DNA from: an archaeon
Lineage (GTDB): Archaea > Thermoproteota > Nitrososphaeria > Nitrososphaerales > UBA183
Direction of reading: 5' to 3'
Assembly (NCBI GenBank): GCA_021828185.1
Contig: JAKASI010000004.1
Coordinates: 1-64,000 of the forward strand
Length of the DNA: 64,000 bases
Shown: piece by piece, positions 1 through 7,736 of the stretch
How positions within the stretch are numbered: position 1 is the first letter of the stretch
Layout of the letters: the number at the start of each line of letters is the position of its first letter
Position numbers and translations under genes: made by a program
The notes under the pieces: model-generated
The model's database searches: none
Seen by the model: the letters and a program-made list of their open reading frames with translations, nothing else
What the model was told of the DNA's origin: nothing

Positions 1-1121
1 GTCTGGATCCCCCTCGCCCCCGACGCCAGCGCCTGGAAGAAGGCGCGGCTGTGCTCTTCGGACTGGATCTCGCTCAGGATGACGATGTCAGGGGAACGAT
101 GGAGAGCCTTTACGATCTCCGACTCTTTTGTTCTTCCGCTTCCGTCTCCGCGTTCGAAGGGGTCCACCTTCACTTTCATCTGGTGATAGCCGCGCTCGAG
201 GAGGTCCTTGGTCTCCACCGCGTCCTCGATGTAGAGCCGGCGCAGGCGTCGTTCAAGCCGCTCGTCGAGGGCGTTCAGCAGGGTCGTCTTCCCCGTGCCG
301 GTCTCCCCGATGATGGTCACGTTCCCTCCGCCCTCAAGCCAGCCGACAAGAACCGCGGCCGCCTCCTCCGAAAGTACGGAGAGTCTGACGAGCTGAGGCA
401 ACGAGAGGGAGGAGACGTTCAGCCTCCTCACATCCAGGGCGAACCTGTTGACTGACACCGGCTGAAGGTCCAGGGACACCCTGAGGATCGCCTCCCCGAC
501 TGCCAGGTCATTCTTCAGAGAGGGCGTCTTGAAGTCAAGGGTGTAACCGCTGAAGGTGTCGAGGTGGGTCTGCAGGGCCTCGCGTTCCCTTTCGGTCAGG
601 ACCATGTCGGTCTCGCACCGACCGGCCACCATATGGTCCAGGTAGACCGGGGACGTGTCCGAGTCGACAAAGAACTCTGTGACCTTGTCGTCTTTGGCCA
701 GGGCGAGGACCCTGGCAAGGCCGACCGCTTCGTAGGCAGCCAGTTCGGAGAGCTCCTTGACTCTGGTCCTGGTGCCGTATGACGCCAACTTCCCTGCCGA
801 GTGCTGGGTGAGGACTTCGATCAGCCTCGCGAACGTCAGGGGGTCCACCTCCTTCGGGTCCAGGGCGGCCGAGACTTCTCCGACGACCCTTCTGAGCCTC
901 GTTATCGAGTCAAGGGGGAGCCCGGAGCCGATCTGATAGAAGGGGACGGAGTCCCTGGCCGTGACCCTGTAGCGGAAAGGGTAGCTGCCGCTGGTCCACC
1001 CTTCCCCTTCTCCCGCCCTTGTCATGAGCTCGACGAGGAGCGGGGGAGGTTCTGCACTCCTCTGGCGCCCCGCCGTGAGCGAGAGGAGCAGGCTGCCGAA
1101 ACCCAAGAAGAGTCGTCCCAA
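1..1121 (-). CDS. Type II/IV secretion system ATPase (GspE/FlaI/TadA-like), 3' end outside window
   Basis: The reverse strand encodes a P-loop ATPase of the secretion superfamily that powers assembly of type IV pilus-like filaments at the membrane. The Walker A motif GETGTGKTT lies near 275-305. It is followed by a conserved stretch ending in SPDIVILSEIQ and then RAFFQALASGARGIQ (Asp/His-box region) running off the left edge, so the C-terminal part is missing. The start is uncertain: TTG at 1121 gives a hydrophobic N-terminus (GRLFLGFGSLLLSL). TTG 1148, TTG 1106 and ATG 1025 are alternatives. It is divergent from the pilin-like genes at 1186-3194, which fits a small pilus locus. Family assignment is firm; the exact filament type is inferred. 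Confidence 0.85.
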   Translation of the reverse strand, partial: MGRLFLGFGSLLLSLTAGRQRSAEPPPLLVELMTRAGEGEGWTSGSYPFRYRVTARDSVPFYQIGSGLPLDSITRLRRVVGEVSAALDPKEVDPLTFARLIEVLTQHSAGKLASYGTRTRVKELSELAAYEAVGLARVLALAKDDKVTEFFVDSDTSPVYLDHMVAGRCETDMVLTEREREALQTHLDTFSGYTLDFKTPSLKNDLAVGEAILRVSLDLQPVSVNRFALDVRRLNVSSLSLPQLVRLSVLSEEAAAVLVGWLEGGGNVTIIGETGTGKTTLLNALDERLERRLRRLYIEDAVETKDLLERGYHQMKVKVDPFERGDGSGRTKESEIVKALHRSPDIVILSEIQSEEHSRAFFQALASGARGIQ

Positions 1122-1156
1122 CAGCGCCGGACGCGATAAAAGCCCCAAGGTGGCGC

Positions 1157-1164
1157 GTTAAATC
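1157..1164 (+). promoter_or_regulatory. TATA box of the pilin-like operon
   Basis: The box GTTAAATC is centred about 25 nt upstream of the ATG at 1186, which implies a leaderless or nearly leaderless mRNA. It is near-symmetrical and could also serve the divergent ATPase gene. Confidence 0.5.
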
Positions 1165-1185
1165 CCGATCGGGGGTGTTCTCCCG

Positions 1186-1545
1186 ATGGCCGAGCTGATC
1201 GAGTACGCCCTGGTGGTGATGGTTTCGACCCTGTTCGTCGCTGGGTCCTTGTTGGTCTATGGCGGCTTCACCGCCTTCGAGTCGGGGCTTTCCCTCCGCG
1301 CCGCGTTCGACGGGGTATCGGGGCTGGTCTCGAAGGCGATCGCCAACGGCAGTGCTTCGGCCACGATGCCCATCCCATCCTCCACCATTGCGTGCCAGGG
1401 CGGGACGCTCAGCATGAGGGCCGGCGGATCGGCCATCAACGAAACCTTCCCTCTCGGTTGCGCCTTCGCGGTCTCCGTCTCCGGCGGGGTCCACACCATC
1501 GAGTTCAGGGACGATTCATCGCAGCTCGAACTCTCGGTGAGCTAG
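1186..1545 (+). CDS. Pilin-like secreted protein with N-terminal hydrophobic helix
   Basis: A 119-residue protein that opens with a long hydrophobic segment preceded by ELIEYAL, a pattern like the Glu-Tyr motif of Flp/TadE-type pilins. The rest is a Ser/Gly-rich extracellular-looking domain with two Cys (in IACQG and LGCAF). A filament subunit or pseudopilin role is inferred from this architecture and from the divergent secretion ATPase. It heads a chain of overlapping genes; the next start (TTG 1546) directly follows its TAG. No specific family was recognised. Confidence 0.65.
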   Translation: MAELIEYALVVMVSTLFVAGSLLVYGGFTAFESGLSLRAAFDGVSGLVSKAIANGSASATMPIPSSTIACQGGTLSMRAGGSAINETFPLGCAFAVSVSGGVHTIEFRDDSSQLELSVS

Positions 1546-1923
1546 TTGCCCGCGTCGTCCGTCTCCGGCCTGAACTCCTGGGGGCTCTACATCTTCGCCT
1601 CCGTGGCTCTGGTTCTACTCTTCGTTCCGCAGCTTCTGGGGGTCGCCGGTGACGCCAGGGAGAGCGCGGACTGGAGGAACGTCGACGGCGTCAGAGCCGT
1701 CATCGACTCGCTCCGTCCCGGAATGACGGTCCTGCTCACCTACGGGTCCTCCTTTGCTCCCGATGACATCCGCCTCGGAGGTCATCTGGTCTCATGCCCG
1801 GACGGGAACGGGACAGTCTCGATGCCTGTAGTCTGGGCGCTCCCAAACGTCACGCTTTCACCTTCCGCCCGATACCGTCTGGCCCTCTTCCTCGGCGTCG
1901 TAAGGGTGACACAGAATGTCTGA
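1546..1923 (+). CDS. Pilin-like/pseudopilin membrane protein
   Basis: A 125-residue protein starting at a TTG that abuts the previous stop. It has one N-terminal transmembrane segment (YIFASVALVLLFVPQLL) followed by a soluble domain. There is no recognised family. Position and architecture match the neighbouring pilin-like genes, suggesting a minor filament component. Its 3' end overlaps the next small gene by 8 nt, a sign of translational coupling. Confidence 0.55.
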   Translation: MPASSVSGLNSWGLYIFASVALVLLFVPQLLGVAGDARESADWRNVDGVRAVIDSLRPGMTVLLTYGSSFAPDDIRLGGHLVSCPDGNGTVSMPVVWALPNVTLSPSARYRLALFLGVVRVTQNV

Positions 1924-2023
1924 GGTTGAAACCTACGTGGACGTCGCCCTGATGTACGCAGTGGTCATCTGCCTGTCGCTCCTCGCTCTTGGGGTCCTGT
2001 TCCCCGGTCTGGTGCCCCGTTGA
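1916..2023 (+). CDS. 35-residue single-TM protein
   Basis: ATG at 1916 overlaps the end of the upstream gene, and the TGA ends at 2023 overlapping the next start. The protein has an acidic N-terminus (MSEVETYVDV) and then one hydrophobic helix, ending GLVPR. The tight overlaps on both sides support a real gene in the pilin operon rather than chance. Function is unknown; it could be a tiny membrane assembly factor. Confidence 0.5.
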   Translation: MSEVETYVDVALMYAVVICLSLLALGVLFPGLVPR

Positions 2024-2370
2024 GGTTCATCGACCTCGCGGTGGCGGCGCTGATAGGAAGTTCCGCCATTACCGGCATCGTCGCCTGGAGCCCGAAGGCG
2101 GGTGACGTCGGCGCCCAGCAGCTCGGAGCCCAGGTGCGACTCAGGGACCGGCTCGTTGGATTCCTGCAGCGGGACGGGACGATCGGGTTCTTGGAGTCTC
2201 CCGCCGCCTGCCAGCTCATTTCAGATGCGTCGAATTCGACCTTCAGACTGTATGCGACCATGGGGCCCACCTCTTGCGGAACTCCTCCGGGACTCAGCTC
2301 CCCGAGCGTGGCTATCTCGTTGAGGCTTGGCAAGTCCGAGGTAGTATTGGTGGCATGGTCGTCAGGGTAG
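2020..2370 (+). CDS. Pilin-like protein with N-terminal TM
   Basis: A 116-residue protein from TTG 2020, overlapping the previous stop by 4 nt. It has an N-terminal hydrophobic stretch (IDLAVAALIGSSAITGIVAW) followed by a compact extracellular-type domain with two Cys. This is the same architecture as its neighbours, so a minor pilin role is inferred. Its end overlaps the following gene, whose ATG is at 2355. Confidence 0.55.
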   Translation: MRFIDLAVAALIGSSAITGIVAWSPKAGDVGAQQLGAQVRLRDRLVGFLQRDGTIGFLESPAACQLISDASNSTFRLYATMGPTSCGTPPGLSSPSVAISLRLGKSEVVLVAWSSG

Positions 2371-3194
2371 GAATCGGCGCAACCGCAGCCGCGGCCGTCA
2401 TCTTCACAATCCTCCTGGTTTCTAACGCCCTCGTCTTCGCAGCCTCCCAGGACAGGGAACACCTGTACTCCGTCTCCAACGCAGAAGACTCGCTCGGCGG
2501 CACCGCTGCGGCCCTCATGGGCGCCGGCGGCATGAACATCCTCCTGGATGCCCAGTCAGCCCTGGCCGGGCGGACCCTGGACTGCCAGGCGGCGCGGGCG
2601 GAGGCTGCCGCCGCGATCGGGAACCTTTCCGACTTTCAGCACTCCGGTGGGGTGACCGTGGTCTCGACGGCGAGGCTCGCACCTGAAGTACCTGCCGGGG
2701 ACAACCTCTCCCTGCTCGCGCCGTTCAACGGCTCCGTCGCCGGGGAGCTTGACATCTCGATTTCGATGGTAGCAACCGGCAGGTCTCCATCGGGGGAGGT
2801 CTCTTTGGGGAAGAGCGAAGCCCACCTAGTCCACATCCCGATCGAGCTAGACCGCCTGTCTGCCGACTGCCTCAGGGCGCTCGAAGGGATGGCGCACACT
2901 CTGTCAACGGAGGTTCCGGCGAACTGCACCTCGGGGGCTGTCGACCCCTTCGTGCAGGAGGCGTCCAGTAGCGCGGGAGCGGCAGTCTCCGCTGACGGGT
3001 TCGGGTTCGGGCTCGAATACACGATGGTCCCCGGCAAAGATTGCGGCGTCGGCCTGCTGGTCTGGATACGGCAGGCAGGGATAGAGGGGCCCGGCGGGCC
3101 CTTCACCGTGCAGGTTGAAGAGGAGGGGCTTGCCTTCTTCGGGCAACCAGCTTCCGCACAGCGGGGAGGAATATCGCAGCGCACTGGTCCCTGA
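2355..3194 (+). CDS. Membrane-anchored extracellular protein of the pilin cluster
   Basis: A 279-residue protein. ATG 2355 was chosen over the upstream in-frame codon at 2274 because MVVRVG followed by a 25-residue hydrophobic helix is the natural N-terminus, and 2355 lies just before the previous gene ends. The ectodomain is Ser/Ala/Gly-rich with several Cys (DCQ, DCLR, NCTSG, DCGVG), suggesting disulfides outside the cell. The last 92 nt overlap the convergent TFB gene. No family was recognised; it is probably a filament or adhesin component. Confidence 0.6.
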   Translation: MVVRVGIGATAAAAVIFTILLVSNALVFAASQDREHLYSVSNAEDSLGGTAAALMGAGGMNILLDAQSALAGRTLDCQAARAEAAAAIGNLSDFQHSGGVTVVSTARLAPEVPAGDNLSLLAPFNGSVAGELDISISMVATGRSPSGEVSLGKSEAHLVHIPIELDRLSADCLRALEGMAHTLSTEVPANCTSGAVDPFVQEASSSAGAAVSADGFGFGLEYTMVPGKDCGVGLLVWIRQAGIEGPGGPFTVQVEEEGLAFFGQPASAQRGGISQRTGP

Positions 3195-4083
3195 CCGTGT
3201 ATTCAGACGTGTCACCACACAGGGCGAGCTCCCGCTGCGTCAGCCTCCTGTTCCTCCCTTCACAGGCGGACAGCACAGCCTCCGCCGAGTAGACCGCGGC
3301 CGCGGCGAGCGAGCACGGCCTCTTCCCAGACATCTCGGTCTGCTCAGCCAGCGCGATCAGCTGCCTCCCAGACTCCCGCAGAGCGGCAAGGTAGGCCGGC
3401 ATCTGGACGCCATCCCTTGCCAGCCTGTCAGACAGACGCCGGTTCGCCGAGAGGCGGCCGATGACGCGCGAGAGGTAGTCGTCCGGGCCGCTGGCGTAGG
3501 TCCTGACAGGAGAGTCGATGGCAAGCTGTATGATTGAAGAATGGCTCACCCTCTTCCCAAGCGCCGCGTGGGTCGCCAGGATCTCCCTCGGGCTCACCGC
3601 GCTCGTCCCGGAGGTCCTGCAGGCGGAGATCAAAGAGTAGGCGGAGACCGGGGCAGTCAGAGTCCTTCGGGCGGCCCTGTGGACCGTCGCCAGCACCCGG
3701 TTGGCTGTCGAAGCTGCTTCCATGAGCACGGGGCCGGGGAGGCCGAGTTTCTCCCCTACCCGCTCTATGAGCTTCGCGCAATCCACCGCTGCCCCCTCCC
3801 CTCTGCCGGCGAAATCCGAGACCACTTTGAGGTACCTGTATCCATCCTCTTCGCCGGTGATTCCGCGCGCGGTCCTTCCACTGGCTCCTGCAAATCTGGG
3901 CCCCATGTAGCTCCCGAGGGGCGTCCGCACCGCGTCCCGGGGCCTCGGCTTCGCTGCCAACGGAGGCTCAATGACCTGCTTCTGATTCGCGATCCCGCAT
4001 CCGGGGCAGACGAGCTCGTCTCCCATGTCCAGCAACCTCTTCGAGCATTCGGGGCACAGCATATCCGGGTCAAGGGTCTGCAT
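3103..4083 (-). CDS. tfb: Transcription initiation factor B (TFB) paralogue
   Basis: A 326-residue TFIIB homologue that bridges TBP-bound promoters and RNA polymerase. An N-terminal zinc ribbon has Cys at about 10, 13, 26 and 29 (CPEC, CPGC). A linker follows, then two cyclin-like repeats from about residue 100 to 310. The B-reader/B-linker segment (about 55-75) looks divergent from the canonical TFB motif, which may mark a specialised paralogue. ATG 4083 is the first start before the ribbon. The C-terminus overlaps the convergent pilin-cluster gene by 92 nt. Confidence 0.9.
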   Translation of the reverse strand: MQTLDPDMLCPECSKRLLDMGDELVCPGCGIANQKQVIEPPLAAKPRPRDAVRTPLGSYMGPRFAGASGRTARGITGEEDGYRYLKVVSDFAGRGEGAAVDCAKLIERVGEKLGLPGPVLMEAASTANRVLATVHRAARRTLTAPVSAYSLISACRTSGTSAVSPREILATHAALGKRVSHSSIIQLAIDSPVRTYASGPDDYLSRVIGRLSANRRLSDRLARDGVQMPAYLAALRESGRQLIALAEQTEMSGKRPCSLAAAAVYSAEAVLSACEGRNRRLTQRELALCGDTSEYTVRDQCAAIFLPAVRKLVARRRQAPPLQPAR

Positions 4084-4253
4084 GGCCCGAAGTGGCGCCC
4101 GTCGGTTTACCTTCGTATTGGGACCGCGGAGTCCCCTTCCACAGGTCTTCGCTATGCTGCAAGGAGCCCTCTTGCAGAAGAGGGGGACGCCCGGTCTGAA
4201 AGTGCGCAGTCCGAACGGTTAAAAGCCGACTCCTGGTCTGGCTCAGAATCTCA

Positions 4254-5213
4254 ATGAAAGCGATCCCTGGCCTGAAGAAGGTCCGGGACTACCATGCGGG
4301 CGCATCCCCGGACATCGCCTCGATGCTCCGCTCCATGGGGGAGGGAGGAGGCTTCATGGCGAAGAACCTCTTCGAAGTCGCCGACACCTTCGCCGCCATG
4401 TCGTCGAGGGACGGATGCACCAAGTTCCTCTCATTCCCGGCCGCGATGGTATCCACCGGGACCCGCGGGATTCTAGTTGACTTGGTCCGCGAAGGTCTCG
4501 TCGACGTCATCGTCACAACCTGCGGGACCCTCGACCACGACATCGCGCGGACTCGCGCTGACTACTACGCGGGAAGCTTCGCCATGGACGACGCGATGCT
4601 CAGGAGGCGGGGCTATCACCGGCTCGGAAACGTCCTCGTGCCGCTGAAAGACTACGGCCCCCTAATCGAGAACACCATGCAGCCTCTGCTCCGACGGCTC
4701 TACGACGGCGGCATGAGGTCGATCAGCTCCGAGGCCCTCAGTGCGGAAATAGGCCGCGTTCTCGGGTCCGAGGATTCCCTGCTCTATTGGGCTCAGAAGA
4801 GGAAGGTCCCGGTGTTCGTCCCGGGACTTACCGACGGCGCCGTGGGGAGTCAGGTCTGGCTGTTCGTCGAGAGCCACAGGGACTTCAGGGTCGACTTGAT
4901 CGAAGACGAAAGGCGCCTCTCCGACATCACCTCCGACGCCAAGGAAACTGGGGCCCTGGTACTGGGCGGGGGCATCTCCAAACATCACACGATCTGGTGG
5001 AATCTCTTCAGGGGAGGGCTCGACTGGGCCTGCTACATCACGACCGCTGGTGAATTCGACGGGTCTCTCAGCGGCGCGAGAGTCGAGGAAGCCGTCTCCT
5101 GGGGGAAGGTGAAGGAAAAGGCGAAGCAGGCGAGCCTCTACGCTGAGGTCACGACCGTCCTCCCGTTCATCGTCTCCTATGCCCTCACGGCGAGGAAGCG
5201 GGCGGAGAAGTAG
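4254..5213 (+). CDS. dys: Deoxyhypusine synthase
   Basis: Transfers the aminobutyl group of spermidine to a lysine of aIF5A, the first step of hypusine formation. The 319-residue length matches the family. The signature GGGISKHH (about 239-246) holds the lysine that forms the imine intermediate. The NAD-binding regions STGTRG and TTAGEFDGSLSGA are present. A TATA-like GGTTAAAAGC at 4217-4226 sits about 30 nt upstream of ATG 4254. It stands alone between TFB and the pyrophosphatase. Confidence 0.95.
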   Translation: MKAIPGLKKVRDYHAGASPDIASMLRSMGEGGGFMAKNLFEVADTFAAMSSRDGCTKFLSFPAAMVSTGTRGILVDLVREGLVDVIVTTCGTLDHDIARTRADYYAGSFAMDDAMLRRRGYHRLGNVLVPLKDYGPLIENTMQPLLRRLYDGGMRSISSEALSAEIGRVLGSEDSLLYWAQKRKVPVFVPGLTDGAVGSQVWLFVESHRDFRVDLIEDERRLSDITSDAKETGALVLGGGISKHHTIWWNLFRGGLDWACYITTAGEFDGSLSGARVEEAVSWGKVKEKAKQASLYAEVTTVLPFIVSYALTARKRAEK

Positions 5214-5230
5214 CCCGGGTCCAGGGAATC

Positions 5231-5239
5231 GTTTTAAAG
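5231..5239 (+). promoter_or_regulatory. TATA box of the membrane pyrophosphatase gene
   Basis: GTTTTAAAG is centred about 24 nt before ATG 5259, fitting a leaderless transcript. An in-frame ATG two codons further on (5265) is an alternative start. Confidence 0.5.
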
Positions 5240-5258
5240 CGATTTTTGAGGCGTCGGG

Positions 5259-7400
5259 ATGCGAATGGGCCTAGACTACGGTTACGTAGCCCTGGGGCTG
5301 TCACTGGTCGCGCTCGTCTATGCGGGAGGGCTCTGGTTCTACATCAGGAGGCAGAACCGCGGTACCCCCAAGATGGTCGAGATATCTGACGCCGTCAGGC
5401 AGGGGGCCGGCGCGTTCCTCAGCCGAGAATACAAGGTCATCGCCCCCATCGCTGTCATCATCGTCCTTCTGATATTCGGCCTCATAGACTATCCCAACGC
5501 CACCGGTGGCGCCACGGCCGCGGGCTTCGCCATAGGCGCGTTCCTTTCCGCCCTCGCGGGGTACATCGGAATGGCGGTGACCGTGAGGACCAGCTCCCGC
5601 ACTGCCGAAGCCGCGAAGTCGGGGCTCGGGAGCGCGCTGACGATGGCTTTCAGAGGAGGGGGGGTGATGGGGATGACTGTGGTGGGGCTCGACCTCTTCG
5701 GTCTGTCCGTCTTCTATCTCGCGTTCTCTTCGACCGTGCTCGCCTCCCCTGCCACCCTCGCAGGGCTCGGCTTCGGCGCATCGCTGATTGCGATGTTCAT
5801 GAGGGTCTCCGGCGGGATCTACACCAAGGCTGCAGACGTCGGCGCAGACCTGGTCGGGAAGGTCGAAGCCGGGATTCCTGAAGACGACCCTCGCAACCCC
5901 GCGGTGATAGCCGACAACGTCGGGGACAACGTCGGGGACTGCGCAGGGATGGGGGCCGACGTCTACGAGTCCTACGTTGTGACTACGATAGCCGTGATGA
6001 TCCTCGGCGCGCTCATTTCGAGCGGCGCCTCGAGCACACTCCTGGTCTACCCGCTCCTCCTCGGAGCGGCCGGGGTGGTCGGCGCGGTGGCAGGGAGCTT
6101 CTATGTGCGCAAGTCGATAAAGTCGAACCCGCTAAGGGCGCTGAACATCACTCTCATGATCGCGGCCGTGGTGACGGTGATATTCGACTTCGTCTTCGGG
6201 CAGGTCCTCTTCAACGGCTCCACCCTCGGGTACTATCTCTTCGCGAGCGCCATAGTCGGGATAGTCGTGGTGGTGGCCATCGAGAACGTGGCCAACTACT
6301 TCACGTCCTACGCCTACGCTCCGGTCAGGGAGATAGCGCTGTCGAGCCAGACCGGCGCGGCAACCAACTTCCTTTCCGGGTTCTCCACCGGGCTGACGAG
6401 CGCGGCCCCCTCGGCGGTGGTGCTGGTGGTGGCGATCATTGCATCTTACTCACTGGGGTACGCCGGGTCGACTGGGGCTGAGTCCGCCCGAGTCCTGACG
6501 GGGATCTACAGCACCGCAGTCGCCACGATGTCTATGCTTTCGCTTACCGGAATCATAATGTCGATCGACTCATTCGGCCCAATCACCGACAACGCCAACG
6601 GCATAGTGGAGATGGCTGGGCTCGAGAGCAGCGTCAGGACCGTGACCGACGAGCTTGACGCCCTCGGGAACACCACCAAGGCGACTACCAAGGCGTTCGC
6701 GGTCACGTCGGCGGCCCTGGCCGCGGTTGCCATCTTCGAGGCGTTCCAGCACGAGGCTTCCAGGATCATCCTCGCCAACGCGTCGGCTGCGAGCAGGTAC
6801 GCGTCGTCCATGGTCGGGGGGCAGCTGCAGTTCAGCCTGTCCGACCCCTACGTCGTCATCGGGCTCCTCATCGGAGGGCTCCTTCCGTTCTACTTCTCCA
6901 GCTTCCTGATCAAGGCGGTCGGCAGGGCGGCGTACACCATAGTCAACGAAGTCAGGCGCCAGTTCAAGGAGATACCGGGGATAATGGAGGGGACCGCCAA
7001 GCCTGACTATGCGAAGGCTGTGGGCATCAGCACGAGCGCGGCCATCAGGGAGCTCGCGAAGCCCGGGGCCCTCGCGGTCATAACGCCGCTCGTGGTGGGG
7101 TTCGTCCTCGGGCCCCTCGCCCTGGGCGGGCTGCTCATAGGGAGCGTAGTGTCCGGGGTCTTCCTCGCGTTCACCATGACCAACGGGGGCGCCGCCTGGG
7201 ACAACGCGAAGAAGTACATCGAGACCGGTCAGCTCGGAGGCAAAGGCTCGGACGCCCACAAGGCCGCCGTCATGGGGGACACGGTCGGGGACCCGTTCAA
7301 GGACACAGCGGGCCCGGCCATCAACTCCCTCATCAAGGTCGTCAACACCATCTCGATCGTCTTCATCTCAGCCATAGTCCTGTCGGCCATCTTCGTCTAG
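5259..7400 (+). CDS. hppA: Membrane-bound proton-translocating pyrophosphatase, K+-independent type
   Basis: Couples PPi hydrolysis to cation pumping across the membrane. The 713-residue protein has about 16 hydrophobic segments. The substrate motif DVGADLVGKVE is at about 191-201, with the Asp-rich DNVGDNVGDCAGMGAD after it and a matching Asp/Lys motif near the C-terminus (MGDTVGDPFKDTAGP). The potassium-dependence site reads GNTTKATTK (about 469-477). Lys in place of the Ala of K+-dependent enzymes marks the K+-independent, H+-pumping subfamily (established family rule). Monocistronic by position. Confidence 0.96.
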   Translation: MRMGLDYGYVALGLSLVALVYAGGLWFYIRRQNRGTPKMVEISDAVRQGAGAFLSREYKVIAPIAVIIVLLIFGLIDYPNATGGATAAGFAIGAFLSALAGYIGMAVTVRTSSRTAEAAKSGLGSALTMAFRGGGVMGMTVVGLDLFGLSVFYLAFSSTVLASPATLAGLGFGASLIAMFMRVSGGIYTKAADVGADLVGKVEAGIPEDDPRNPAVIADNVGDNVGDCAGMGADVYESYVVTTIAVMILGALISSGASSTLLVYPLLLGAAGVVGAVAGSFYVRKSIKSNPLRALNITLMIAAVVTVIFDFVFGQVLFNGSTLGYYLFASAIVGIVVVVAIENVANYFTSYAYAPVREIALSSQTGAATNFLSGFSTGLTSAAPSAVVLVVAIIASYSLGYAGSTGAESARVLTGIYSTAVATMSMLSLTGIIMSIDSFGPITDNANGIVEMAGLESSVRTVTDELDALGNTTKATTKAFAVTSAALAAVAIFEAFQHEASRIILANASAASRYASSMVGGQLQFSLSDPYVVIGLLIGGLLPFYFSSFLIKAVGRAAYTIVNEVRRQFKEIPGIMEGTAKPDYAKAVGISTSAAIRELAKPGALAVITPLVVGFVLGPLALGGLLIGSVVSGVFLAFTMTNGGAAWDNAKKYIETGQLGGKGSDAHKAAVMGDTVGDPFKDTAGPAINSLIKVVNTISIVFISAIVLSAIFV

Positions 7401-7736
7401 GGTGCCGGATCAAGGGAACCGCGCGCCCCAGGGCGGAAGCAAGTGGCCCTTTCGCTGGCGCCCATGTGGGACCGGACCTCGGAAGGGCTACCCTTCAAGC
7501 GAGGTGGGGGTGGGAGTTCCGGTGCCCGGCTTCGCCTTCGGACCCACGTGAATACGCTCACTGACGGCAGTCACTGCAGGCGTACGCGTAACCGCTCCGC
7601 CACCCCACCACAATGCGGCCTGAAAGCGGACAATAGATAAGCGCTATATGCAGAACCCCGCAGATTGTTCTGAAATACTCGCAGGCCTTACAAACTTTAT
7701 AACCGATATTAGGTCAACGGCAAAGCGCACGACCTA
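7401..7736. other. Intergenic region between hppA and cox operon
   Basis: Apart from the reverse-strand tRNA-Cys (7502-7609) it holds a strong hairpin at about 7475-7502 (GAAGGG/CCCTTC nested in CCTCG/CGAGG) just beyond the tRNA 3' end, a possible processing or termination signal. It also contains an AT-rich TATA region CTTTATAACC at 7694-7703 upstream of the oxidase operon. Confidence 0.5.
7502..7609 (-). tRNA. tRNA-Cys(GCA) with two introns
   Basis: On the reverse strand the acceptor stem GGTGGGG (7609-7603) pairs perfectly with CCCCACC (7509-7503). The discriminator is U73 (7502), as expected for tRNA-Cys. Anticodon stem TACGC/GCGTA encloses CTGCAG, giving anticodon GCA at 7577-7575. Two inserts must be removed: 15 nt at 7559-7573 (canonical 37/38 site) and 21 nt at 7516-7536 inside the T loop (59/60). 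The latter is flanked by the T stem GTGGG/CCCAC and a 4-bp helix TCCG/CGGA with 3-nt bulges AAG and ACT. Splicing yields T loop TCCGAAT, identical to tRNA-Val in this window. CCA is not encoded. Confidence 0.88.

Noticed and set aside
7443..7640. 65-codon ORF between hppA and coxB
   Set aside because: Lies antisense across the tRNA-Cys gene and has no coding character.
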